Shown here: one piece after another, positions 7,000 through 16,791 of the stretch | Layout: the number at the start of each line of letters is the position of its first letter | Position numbering within the stretch: position 1 is the stretch's first letter | NCBI GenBank assembly: GCA_024636315.1 | Contig: JAGXHJ010000065.1 | Coordinates: 24,689 to 88,688, forward strand | Direction: 5' to 3' | DNA: 64,000 nt | Source of the DNA: Methylophaga sp. | GTDB taxonomy: Bacteria; Pseudomonadota; Gammaproteobacteria; Nitrosococcales; Methylophagaceae | The notes under the pieces: model-generated | Told to the model about the DNA's origin: nothing | Database searches by the model: none | What the model saw: only the letters and a program-made list of their open reading frames with translations | Program-made: the position numbers and the translations under genes

Positions 7000-9900
7000 A
7001 TGGCAGGCAAAGCGGTTGAGATTCTACTCAAAGCAAAAGACTTCGCTTCTGCACAAATTGCAAAAGTAAATGAACGTGTCCGAGCAATCGGCCCTGCTAG
7101 TGATAGCTCGGTGGCTGGCAATGAGCGTTTATCTTCATCCTTTTCAACGCTAACATCACGCATTGGTGCTTTTATTGGTGCGACAGCAGGCTTTATTGCT
7201 GTTAAAGGTTTTTTTGAAGGTGTAATTAATACTGGTAGCAAGTTTGAAACATTACAAACTCAGATCGACGCGGTAACTGGAAGTGCTAAAGCTGGTGAGG
7301 AAGCATTTTCATGGATAAAACAATTTGCTAAAGACACCCCGTTCCAGCTTGATGAGGTTGCTACTTCATTTATAAAACTCAAAGCGTTTGGTCTTGACCC
7401 ACTCGATGGCACCTTTCAAAAGTTAGTCGATCAATCATCCAAATTGGGTGGTGGCCAAGAAAAATTAAATGGCATTATTATCGCGGTAGGCCAAGCATGG
7501 GCTAAGCAAAAATTGCAGGCTGAAGAAACGCTGCAGTTAGTCGAGCGTGGTGTACCTGTTTATGATCTGCTTAGTAAAGCTTTAAGCAAGACAACGGCCG
7601 AAATACAGCAAATGAGTTTTGATGGTGAGTTGGGCCGAGATGCAATTAAGGCGCTCATTGATGAAATGGGTAGTAGCTCATTAGGTGCCGCCGCGGCACA
7701 GATGGAAAATGCTTCCAGTGTCGTTTCAAATTTAAAAGATCAAATTACTGAGTTTTTCGCTGAAATTTCTGATCAGGGCGCATTGGAATACTTCAAAAGC
7801 CAACTAAAAGAACTCTCAAGCACTATTAAGCAGATGGTTGCCGATGGCAGTTTGAAAGAGTTTGCCAAAGATATAGCTGACGGCATGATATCAATGGCCA
7901 AAGCAATCAAAACGACTGTTAGCACCGTCGTTTCTTTTACCTCAGAAATAAAAAGCATGGTCGCCGCTTTTATCACGGTTAAATTTGTTCAATATACCGC
8001 GGCTTTTTTTCAAATAGCTAAGGCTATAACAGCGGCCAAATTTGCACAGATAGGCTTAAACATTGCAATGCGTGCCAACCCGATTGGGCTTTTAGTTACT
8101 GCTATTGGTGCGTTGTACATTGGGATTGAAGCCTTAGTTAATAAATATTTTGACTGGTCGACAAGTGCTGAACGAGCAGCAAGAGATCAGCAATTAGTCG
8201 CCGATCAAGCTGAGGCCGCTGCTGAAAAATACCGAGCATTAACTGAGCAACTTGGCTTGCAGATCACTAGTGAAGAAGATTTGAAGGCGGCTGTTGATGC
8301 TGGTTTAATTTCACTCAATCAAAAAACACAGGAATATGAGCGCGTAAAAACAGCGGCTGAATTAGCCACACTTGCCCAGAATAACTATGTATCAGCCTTA
8401 ACCGGTGTTACGGCTGAAATTAACTTGCAAGCGAATCAGATGGTAGCGGGTGCATTTGCTGGCCAACAGTTCAAAGCCAAGCTAGATGAGATGACAGCAA
8501 GTAGTCAAGGGCTTGCTGGTTCATTATCGTCTATGTCGTCGGGCGTTTTTGCTGAATTTATGGCGGCATCTGAAGAAATGTTAGCTGGCAACTTTTTAAC
8601 AGATCTTGAAACGGCTGATCTAAAACTCGTATTAATGTCAGAGTCATTTAAACGGCTTGGCGTTGATACTGAATTACTACAATCTGGTTTAACTTCTGCT
8701 GGGTTGGCTGCGGTCAAGACTTTTGCATTTATTGCCAATCAAGCCGAAGCAACAGGTGACGTATTATTACTTTCAATTGATGCTGCATTAACTAAAATTA
8801 AAAATAATAGAGGTATTGATGCGATTACTGCCGAAGTAGTTAAGTTGGCAAATACAGGTCGTTACACAAGCGATCAAATCCTTGCAATGATGAGTAAGAT
8901 CGATGCCGCCGCTGAAAAACTCATAAAGCCAATTAAAGAAATAAATAACCTCCTATCAAACTTGGGAAAGGACATTGGTGCAGCGGATACCGTAGAAGCA
9001 CTTGAAGACTTAAGCATAGCTGCGACAGATGCTTTTTCACAGGGAAAGATTACAGCCGAAGAATATAATGATCTTATCGAAGCTATTCAAAATAGGTTGG
9101 CTGATGTTAATGCGTTATTAGAGAGGCAAATACAATTACAGCAACAATTGAACGGCGAAAATGCTGACGGTGACGAACAGCAAGACGATGCTGAACGAAA
9201 CCATCATCGCGAAAGAGAAAAATCAATACAAATAACGGGTCGATTGGGTGAAGCCACGGCGAAAGCACTCGACATATCAAACAAAGCCCGAGTTGGAACA
9301 ATTCTAGGTGTTCAAGCAATACGCCAATACTTTGCCGGCGTAAATACGTTGGCAGCTCGACTACTTGAAGCAAGTGAGAACGCTGATAAATTTGCAGATA
9401 GCGTACTTAATACAGTGGATAGTGGTAACGCATCAGAACAGCAAATGGCCGGCTATGTTAAGCGATTGGAGCAAATGATCGCCGGCGGAAAGAACCTAGA
9501 TAATCAATCACTCAGCAAACTACAAAATGCATTGTCAGCAGCCAAGAGCAAGATGGCAGCTCTTAAAGATGAAACAAAATCAGCTCAAGATGTGATAGCT
9601 GGGCTTGCAGGTGAGCTTGCCGGACTAGAAGGCGATCAATTGAAAGTTCAAGCGATAGAGGCTCAGCAACGGCGACTTGATCTGGAAGGAAAGATAGCTC
9701 AGGCACAGGCGGAAGGTAATGCAGAGGCGGTGGCTAGCTACAATAAAGCGCTGTCGTTGTTAGACAAGATAAACGCCAAAAAGAAACAGCAAATAATCGT
9801 GCAACAACAGGCTGACGCACAGCAAAACAATCAGCAGCAACAAAGCAGCACTAAGCAGAACGGCTCATCACCTATCTCTTCATCGACCAGCAATGGTGCT

Positions 9901-10038
9901 CAGGCAATACCCTCAGGCCGAACTGTGTCGATCAGTTTTGTTGATCCAAAAGGTGAGACTGTGACAGGCGTATTCCCTGAACGAGACGAAAACAAGATGA
10001 TCGATATTTTCCGTAAATCGGGGGCGGTAACACGATGA
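7000..10038 (+). CDS. Tail tape measure protein
   Basis: ~1010 aa; TMP-type GSKFETLQTQIDAVTGSAKAGEEAFSWIKQFAKDTPFQLDEVATSFIKLKAFG; hydrophobic central region; SD GGGAGAAAG before ATG at 7000. Confidence 0.93.
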   Translation: MAGKAVEILLKAKDFASAQIAKVNERVRAIGPASDSSVAGNERLSSSFSTLTSRIGAFIGATAGFIAVKGFFEGVINTGSKFETLQTQIDAVTGSAKAGEEAFSWIKQFAKDTPFQLDEVATSFIKLKAFGLDPLDGTFQKLVDQSSKLGGGQEKLNGIIIAVGQAWAKQKLQAEETLQLVERGVPVYDLLSKALSKTTAEIQQMSFDGELGRDAIKALIDEMGSSSLGAAAAQMENASSVVSNLKDQITEFFAEISDQGALEYFKSQLKELSSTIKQMVADGSLKEFAKDIADGMISMAKAIKTTVSTVVSFTSEIKSMVAAFITVKFVQYTAAFFQIAKAITAAKFAQIGLNIAMRANPIGLLVTAIGALYIGIEALVNKYFDWSTSAERAARDQQLVADQAEAAAEKYRALTEQLGLQITSEEDLKAAVDAGLISLNQKTQEYERVKTAAELATLAQNNYVSALTGVTAEINLQANQMVAGAFAGQQFKAKLDEMTASSQGLAGSLSSMSSGVFAEFMAASEEMLAGNFLTDLETADLKLVLMSESFKRLGVDTELLQSGLTSAGLAAVKTFAFIANQAEATGDVLLLSIDAALTKIKNNRGIDAITAEVVKLANTGRYTSDQILAMMSKIDAAAEKLIKPIKEINNLLSNLGKDIGAADTVEALEDLSIAATDAFSQGKITAEEYNDLIEAIQNRLADVNALLERQIQLQQQLNGENADGDEQQDDAERNHHREREKSIQITGRLGEATAKALDISNKARVGTILGVQAIRQYFAGVNTLAARLLEASENADKFADSVLNTVDSGNASEQQMAGYVKRLEQMIAGGKNLDNQSLSKLQNALSAAKSKMAALKDETKSAQDVIAGLAGELAGLEGDQLKVQAIEAQQRRLDLEGKIAQAQAEGNAEAVASYNKALSLLDKINAKKKQQIIVQQQADAQQNNQQQQSSTKQNGSSPISSSTSNGAQAIPSGRTVSISFVDPKGETVTGVFPERDENKMIDIFRKSGAVTR

Positions 10039-10415
10039 CAATAACACTTGATGGCATCACGTTACCGGCGGATCTTGATTGGCCTGATCGTTACAGTTGG
10101 TCGCCCGTTGTTCAGTCACTTGATTATTCATTGACAGGTGCGCCCGTTATTCAAGAAGCGGCAAAAACGGCAGGTCGTGAAATTACCTTAGTCGGTGATA
10201 ACGAGTCGGCGTGGGTACTGAAATCGGTACTCGATCAGCTGTTAGCCAAAGCCAATACCGCCAATCTTGTGATGACATTAACGTACTACGGAACCTCGTT
10301 TAATGTGATGTTCCGTCGTAACACCAGCCCTATTGATGCTCAGCAAATCGTACCGTTTGCGAATCCACAAGATGATGATTATTACAGCCTGACACTCAGG
10401 TTTATTGAAGTTTAG
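10035..10415 (+). CDS. Phage tail protein (distal to tape measure)
   Basis: ATGA overlap with TMP; 126 aa. Confidence 0.5.
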   Translation: MTITLDGITLPADLDWPDRYSWSPVVQSLDYSLTGAPVIQEAAKTAGREITLVGDNESAWVLKSVLDQLLAKANTANLVMTLTYYGTSFNVMFRRNTSPIDAQQIVPFANPQDDDYYSLTLRFIEV

Positions 10416-10424
10416 GAACTACTG

Positions 10425-13400
10425 ATGCCCATTCAAACGCAAGATATAAGAATATTAAAATCGGACACCATGAGTGACGTTCCCGAGGGCGGTGGCGGCA
10501 TGACAGGGAACGTAATTGTTGACGGCCAGAGTAATAATATATTTGAAGACATCAGCACGCTAGACAGAGTTTATGGCGCCGTTCACATGCGGAAGGTATT
10601 CCCAAGCGTCAACACGCAAACCCAGGACAAATACTTCGGTTCGCACGTTATCATCAGCAAGCTACCAGGCGACGGGAAGATCGGTGTCAATTTATTTAAT
10701 ACTGGCGATTGGTTCGACAGACGACCAGAAGCACAAAGCCGCGTCGAAAACTACCGGGCGAAAGGCGCAACATACAGTGGGTTTTTATGGGCAACGCAAT
10801 GGAAAGATAGCCGGATTATTTCAATCTTTCAATCAGAAACAGCACCAGTACCAGGTATCGGCGATGTTCTTTATTTAACGAATAAAGCGGCAACAACGAC
10901 GCAGTTTATAAAGATCACTAAGCTAGAGGAAAGCGTTCAAACATTTACCGATAATAGCGGAACATTCAGTCGTCGGATTTTATCGATTGAGATATCACAA
11001 ACGCTAAACTATGACTTTGTTGGTAGTGAAATAAGCCGATTTGACACGTTATCACCAGACGCATCGGTCAAGACGACAGTTGTGGCAAATGCCGCCAAAT
11101 ATTACTCAGCCAGACCGCTGGCCGTTCAAGCAAACGACACCGACCTATCCGTAAAAGTAGATACGGTTTATAGCCAAGTGATCCCAAGTTCACAGCAAGA
11201 ACTAGCCATCCTAGATGCAGACGCAAGCGGTGCAAGTGCTCAGTTAATTGACGCAGGGAATGGAAACGTAGCATTCTCAATAAGCACCAGTTTCGTGCCA
11301 GGGTTTAACCTTTACATGGGGAACCCGTGCCTGCCAGGAACACTATCGATCACCGTTCCAGGCGGCACGTTAACCGACAGCGGTGGCCAGGTGAAAAGCG
11401 GCGCCATATCAGTGGGAACCATTAACTACGCGGCAGGAACGATCAGCTTCGGAGCAACATCGCCAACATATTCAGGATCCAAAACGGTCACATTCAGACC
11501 GGCGGCGGCTCCTGTAAAAATAGCCGACACATCGATGCTTGCAGTTACTGCGGCAAATCGTGGCTTTGTTTGGGTGACCAATATTAACCCACCACCAGAG
11601 CCGGGATCGGTCGAGATCTCATTCATGGCGCTAGGGGAATGGTACTCACTATACGACAATGCAAGCGGCGGGTTATCCGGCCAGGAAGCAGGAATAGGCA
11701 CGGGAACAATTAACTACGTCACCGGATCGATTTCATTATCATTATCAGCAATGCCAGATGCAGATAGCGCGATCATGCTTTCATGGGGAATGCGGTCGAA
11801 TTACTTCAACCGTTCAAACTTCGCAGTGGAATCACCTAAATACAAATACACACTGGCAAACCAGGGTATCGCACGCGGAACGCTGACTATTGCATGGAAT
11901 GACGGAATAGCACGACTAGCAACGGCAGACAATAGCGGCAACTTAACGGGTGACGCAACAGGAAAGGTTAACCACGCAAAAGGAACAGTGGAATTTACAC
12001 CAACGACAATGCCACTAGGCGGTTCAAGTTTTACGATTGACTATCAGTACGGAACACCATTTGAGCAGACATTCCCATACCCAGCGAGAGACGGAAGTGG
12101 AAACCTTGCAATCGATTTATTGACGGCAGACGTATTGCCAAACAGCGTCGAGATTGAATGGAATACGTTTACTGATTTCACTGCACTAACAACAAGTGAA
12201 GAATTGATACCAGATCCAAGGGATCCGATAGAGTTAAGGGTTGATGACGGAGCGGGAGGATTTGTTAACGCGAGCAATGAGGTGCTAACGAAGACGGGCG
12301 GAACAGGGCTGGCCACGATCGATTACGTTAATTCGATAATCACATGGCAACCAGACGTGACAATCAGCATACCTAAGCCGGTTTATAATAAAGTGCTAGT
12401 CGGAACAAAGCCAGTAGATGGAACAGGGATGGGTGGCGGAATAGCGACTACGCCAGCACAGGTGCTGGGAACATTTAAGTACGTGCTGAGTAGTATCAGT
12501 TACGTGGAAGCACCATCGCTATACCCGAATGATACCAGCGGGTACGTTAAAATAAGATACCGAACGACTGACTCACCGGCGGCAGTTCAGGAAGTATTCA
12601 CAGCAAATAGTGTCGAGATTGACCTAACAAACCAATTCGCAGAAGACATCGTGCCAGGCTCGGTAAGTTTTGAATTCTCAGGCAAGCGATACTATGACGT
12701 TTTAGGCCAGGTGTTCTTTGATATAAATCGATTAAACGGATCAGGCATTTACGCCGGATCAATTGATTACACCACCGGCAATATAACCATTACAAACTGG
12801 AACCAGGGCGGAACAACAGCCGTGGCATTAAAATCACTAGTCACATCAATAGCGACACAGCCCGTGGATGAGGTGACATTCAGAATACCTGGATCACCGA
12901 TCAAAGTTCAGTCGTTCCAATTCCGGGTAAGCCCGCTCGATGGTGGCGGACAGCTTAACGGCGTTTCAGATGCTACTGGCCACATCACCGGAACCGATAT
13001 CCTGGGCTTTATTGTTTACGCAACAGGCGTGGTCACTATTCGGTTCGGGATCTGGGTTACAGCGGCAGGAAACGAGGCGGAAGATTGGTATAACGTAGAC
13101 GAGATAACTGCCGCCGGCGAGATATTCAAGCCGCGACTAGTTCACGCAGACACGATGCTTTATAACGCAGTAAGTCAGACGTTCCTGCCACTTGATAGCG
13201 CCATACTTGGACTTGATCCAGTTCGACTACCACAAGACGGCCGGATACCGGTATACGCACCAGGCGACGTAGTCGTCATTCTTCACGACCAGGCAACAAC
13301 GGGAACTTATGTAAACGCAACCCAGACCGACCTGGGACGAGGCCGGATCTCAAAACTGACTGTAAGGGATAGTGCAGACCAAGAAATACTGGCCACAAGA

Positions 13401-14054
13401 TACACGGCAGATCTCGATACTGGACTGATCGATTGGGTGGATCTCAGCGGGGTAGCACAACCACTAACCATCACCGATAGAATCGAAGACATGGCTATTT
13501 TGACAGACGTGCAGATAACCGGAACCTTGTCACTTTCTCAACCATTAACGCACGTTTTCCCTGTTGGCGAAACGCTGGTATCAAATGCGGTTATTTATGG
13601 GGATTTATTCGCCCATACATCGATACCATTTGACCAACAGACCTGGACAGGGGTATGGAGTAACACGCTCATCGGAAGCCAGGTATCGGCACAGTACAAC
13701 AACTCAGGGTTTCCAATTGAAGTTGATAACGCAAGTGCAATCCAGGAGCGCTGGCAGGTCATATTCACAGGAGCAACCACGGTCAATATCATCGGAGAAA
13801 GCGTGGGCCAAATCCTGACGGGGGTTAGCATAGGTACCGGAATCGCACCGATAAACCCAAACACTGGCCAGGCTTACTTCACTATACCAATAAGCGGCTG
13901 GGGCGCCGGCTGGTCATCAGGCAACGTACTCCGATTTAATACCATAGCGGCCAACGCACCGACATGGATAATTCAGAGCATAGCCCAGGGCGAAGCAACC
14001 GATACCGACTATACATTTTGCCTAGAAGTTCGTGGCGACATTGACACACCATAG
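10425..14054 (+). CDS. Large phage tail/baseplate protein with divergent beta-repeats
   Basis: 1209 aa; recurrent G-x-I-[DN]-Y-x-x-G-x-I motifs. Confidence 0.6.
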   Translation: MPIQTQDIRILKSDTMSDVPEGGGGMTGNVIVDGQSNNIFEDISTLDRVYGAVHMRKVFPSVNTQTQDKYFGSHVIISKLPGDGKIGVNLFNTGDWFDRRPEAQSRVENYRAKGATYSGFLWATQWKDSRIISIFQSETAPVPGIGDVLYLTNKAATTTQFIKITKLEESVQTFTDNSGTFSRRILSIEISQTLNYDFVGSEISRFDTLSPDASVKTTVVANAAKYYSARPLAVQANDTDLSVKVDTVYSQVIPSSQQELAILDADASGASAQLIDAGNGNVAFSISTSFVPGFNLYMGNPCLPGTLSITVPGGTLTDSGGQVKSGAISVGTINYAAGTISFGATSPTYSGSKTVTFRPAAAPVKIADTSMLAVTAANRGFVWVTNINPPPEPGSVEISFMALGEWYSLYDNASGGLSGQEAGIGTGTINYVTGSISLSLSAMPDADSAIMLSWGMRSNYFNRSNFAVESPKYKYTLANQGIARGTLTIAWNDGIARLATADNSGNLTGDATGKVNHAKGTVEFTPTTMPLGGSSFTIDYQYGTPFEQTFPYPARDGSGNLAIDLLTADVLPNSVEIEWNTFTDFTALTTSEELIPDPRDPIELRVDDGAGGFVNASNEVLTKTGGTGLATIDYVNSIITWQPDVTISIPKPVYNKVLVGTKPVDGTGMGGGIATTPAQVLGTFKYVLSSISYVEAPSLYPNDTSGYVKIRYRTTDSPAAVQEVFTANSVEIDLTNQFAEDIVPGSVSFEFSGKRYYDVLGQVFFDINRLNGSGIYAGSIDYTTGNITITNWNQGGTTAVALKSLVTSIATQPVDEVTFRIPGSPIKVQSFQFRVSPLDGGGQLNGVSDATGHITGTDILGFIVYATGVVTIRFGIWVTAAGNEAEDWYNVDEITAAGEIFKPRLVHADTMLYNAVSQTFLPLDSAILGLDPVRLPQDGRIPVYAPGDVVVILHDQATTGTYVNATQTDLGRGRISKLTVRDSADQEILATRYTADLDTGLIDWVDLSGVAQPLTITDRIEDMAILTDVQITGTLSLSQPLTHVFPVGETLVSNAVIYGDLFAHTSIPFDQQTWTGVWSNTLIGSQVSAQYNNSGFPIEVDNASAIQERWQVIFTGATTVNIIGESVGQILTGVSIGTGIAPINPNTGQAYFTIPISGWGAGWSSGNVLRFNTIAANAPTWIIQSIAQGEATDTDYTFCLEVRGDIDTP

Positions 14055-14065
14055 GAAATACAAAC

Positions 14066-14485
14066 ATGGGTATAGGATTTTCAATAGCATTACGAACTGC
14101 ACGATCACAGGCAATCATTGATGCTTTAGATGGTGGAGTAGGCGCGAACGCAACCGTTCAGCTATACGGAGCAGGGGCAGGAAGACCAGCAACCGGAGTA
14201 GCGGTGACCGACCAGACGCTAATCGGCACGCTGACGCTTTCCAACCCAAGCGGAACGGCGACGGCTGGCGTTTTGACTTTTGATGTTATCGCAGATGACA
14301 GTAGCGGTGATGCAGACGAAGATATCGAATGGGCTAGGTTTTTTGATACAGACGGAGTGTTCGTAACCGATATGGGATGCGGGATAGCGGCAAGTGGTGA
14401 AGCAATCATATTCAACACGCTGACCGCCAGAATAGGTGGCGTTATTCAGATATTAAGCGGCTCACTGACAGAAGGTAATCCTTAA
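14066..14485 (+). CDS. Phage tail hypothetical protein
   Basis: ORF 139 aa translationally coupled to next gene (TAATG). Confidence 0.55.
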   Translation: MGIGFSIALRTARSQAIIDALDGGVGANATVQLYGAGAGRPATGVAVTDQTLIGTLTLSNPSGTATAGVLTFDVIADDSSGDADEDIEWARFFDTDGVFVTDMGCGIAASGEAIIFNTLTARIGGVIQILSGSLTEGNP

Positions 14486-16782
14486 TGCCTATACCTTTAG
14501 ATCATGTTGCATTCTATACGATGGATAGCGTCACAGGCGCTGTTTTGAATGACGAGGCAAATTATTCAGATGGCACAATAAACGGTGATGTGACCCAAGT
14601 TGATGGCGCTATAAGAAAAGCATTGAGTTTTGGTGGACTAGACGCTGATTACGTTGACATTGGGAATTTGTGGGACTTTATAACCAACACCGGTATTTTT
14701 CACATATCGTTCAAACTGAGTCTCGATGCAATACCGCTTCCTAATAACGTAGTTATGGCCAATACACCCGCCGCGTCAGCAGAAAAGGGTTTTATGATTG
14801 CTGTCAATTCGGGTGGCGATATTAGGTTCGATATGGATAGGGGTGTCGGCACATCACCTATCATAACGACGACAACATCAGGGTTAGGTTTGATCTTGGA
14901 TATTTACTACGACATACAAATATCCGGCGATGGGGTTGACCTGCGAATTTATCTTGACGGAGTGTTACGTCACACAGCGTCTTACGCGCAAGCGTTCTCA
15001 ACAGGGGCAAATACACGATCACTACATCTAGGTAGAGCGAATCATACATCTTTATATCATGCAACAGCCTGCAAAATTGATCAGCTTAGATTTTTCGATA
15101 GAACATTATCAGTCGATGAAATAACATCACTGCTAAATGAGACTTATTATCTACCAACCGACTTCATCGCTCACTACACGATGGACAATATCATTGGCGA
15201 CCAACTCAAAGATGAATCCGGATCATTCGATGGGACTATAGTCGGTGCGCTACCAGTTGCGGGTTTGATTGGGAACGCTTTGAATTTTAATGCTGTAGGT
15301 GAATATGCTACGTTAGGTACTTCTAGTGATTTTGATTTCAGCACAGCAAGTTTCTCAATATCATTATGGTTATTTCAATCCACAGTACAAGATGCGGGCA
15401 TAATCTCAAAACGTATTGGTGGCTCTAGTGGATGGGTTTTAACGACAATGGCGACAGGTGCAGTGTGCTTTAGATCTGCAATTGGCGGCGCATGGGTTGA
15501 CACAAGGATGCCAACTGCATCTGGACTACTTACACCCAACACATGGCATCATTTAGTGCTAACTAGAAATGGAGCAAACTGGACTATATACGTCGATTCA
15601 GCAATAGGCTCGACGCTTACTATTGCTGGAGCATTGAGTAATGTTGGAACAGCAATTGAGCTTGCAAGATCGGATTCGGTCAACGAGTTACCTTATAATG
15701 GTTTATTAGACCAACTCCGCATTTATGACCGCATAGTAAGTCAAGCAGAAGTAGACTCGCTATACACAGAAGGATCACTTGTAAATGGCTTACTTTCCCA
15801 CTACACAATGGATAACATAAGCGGCACGACACTGTTCGACGAAACGGGAAATTACGACGGCACGTTAGTGGGAACGGAAGCAACGCAGGTTGATGGTTAT
15901 TTAGGAAAGGCTTTATCATTTGGTGGCGCTGGTTCCGTGACAACTACGCTTTTAGGATTAGCAGATATGTCACTATCATTCTGGCTAAATGTTCCTACGC
16001 TAGGGACGTTATTCTTATATTCATTTGGGGAAGAAGGGTACGAGGTACACATAAATTCAGCAGGATCCATTAGGATCTTAAACTACAATTCCACAACCCT
16101 ATGGGATGCACCCAATGCCACACTAACTACGGGTCTTTATTATCATGTCGTAATTATACATACAGCAACTCCCGCACTATTTGTTAATGGAGCGCCTGTT
16201 TCATTAACAATAAGCACTCTAACTACAAGCCCCCTCACTGCGACATTAGTGCTGGCAAGACGAAATGGTGTGACACCATTCTATTTAATTGCTGATATGG
16301 ATCAATTTAGAGTTTACAACCGACCATTAGCCCAAGTCGAAATAGACGCGCTATATTACGAGGAAATACTAACCAAAATTTTAGCCGGCACCATCACCGA
16401 AACACTCGGCGTAACAAACTGGCACGTCAGATGCTATCGAATTGATAACGGAATTTTGACAGGCACAATAGACACAACAAATGGAACGTTTAGCATTGAT
16501 GTAGGCTTTGCGAATGGCGTGCCACACATGATCACAGTCGTTGCAGACCAGGGTACGCCGTGGAAACAAAGCATGTCAGTGATTATAAATCAGCTTCGAT
16601 ACCCAACAGATCCGAATTCAACACCATATTATTACAAATCAACAGTGGGCGGGACAACAGGGGCAACGGAGCCAGCATGGGTGACAACGCCAGGACAGAC
16701 CGTCGTGGATGGGGAGGTTACATGGGAGTGCGTCGAACGAATGGTGCAACCGATAACACATAGCCCGCTTAATCCAGTTTAG
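14485..16782 (+). CDS. Tail fibre/receptor-binding candidate with three LamG/ConA-like domains
   Basis: Three copies of [HF]YTMD...D...DGT..G...G..G.AL.F..., each followed by LamG-like W/LRIY/FD motifs. Confidence 0.75.
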   Translation: MPIPLDHVAFYTMDSVTGAVLNDEANYSDGTINGDVTQVDGAIRKALSFGGLDADYVDIGNLWDFITNTGIFHISFKLSLDAIPLPNNVVMANTPAASAEKGFMIAVNSGGDIRFDMDRGVGTSPIITTTTSGLGLILDIYYDIQISGDGVDLRIYLDGVLRHTASYAQAFSTGANTRSLHLGRANHTSLYHATACKIDQLRFFDRTLSVDEITSLLNETYYLPTDFIAHYTMDNIIGDQLKDESGSFDGTIVGALPVAGLIGNALNFNAVGEYATLGTSSDFDFSTASFSISLWLFQSTVQDAGIISKRIGGSSGWVLTTMATGAVCFRSAIGGAWVDTRMPTASGLLTPNTWHHLVLTRNGANWTIYVDSAIGSTLTIAGALSNVGTAIELARSDSVNELPYNGLLDQLRIYDRIVSQAEVDSLYTEGSLVNGLLSHYTMDNISGTTLFDETGNYDGTLVGTEATQVDGYLGKALSFGGAGSVTTTLLGLADMSLSFWLNVPTLGTLFLYSFGEEGYEVHINSAGSIRILNYNSTTLWDAPNATLTTGLYYHVVIIHTATPALFVNGAPVSLTISTLTTSPLTATLVLARRNGVTPFYLIADMDQFRVYNRPLAQVEIDALYYEEILTKILAGTITETLGVTNWHVRCYRIDNGILTGTIDTTNGTFSIDVGFANGVPHMITVVADQGTPWKQSMSVIINQLRYPTDPNSTPYYYKSTVGGTTGATEPAWVTTPGQTVVDGEVTWECVERMVQPITHSPLNPV

Positions 16783-16791
16783 GCCGATATT

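Noticed and set aside
9107-9373. Antisense ORFs inside tape measure and other large tail genes
   Set aside because: Shadow ORFs opposite strong CDSs, with no RBS or family resemblance
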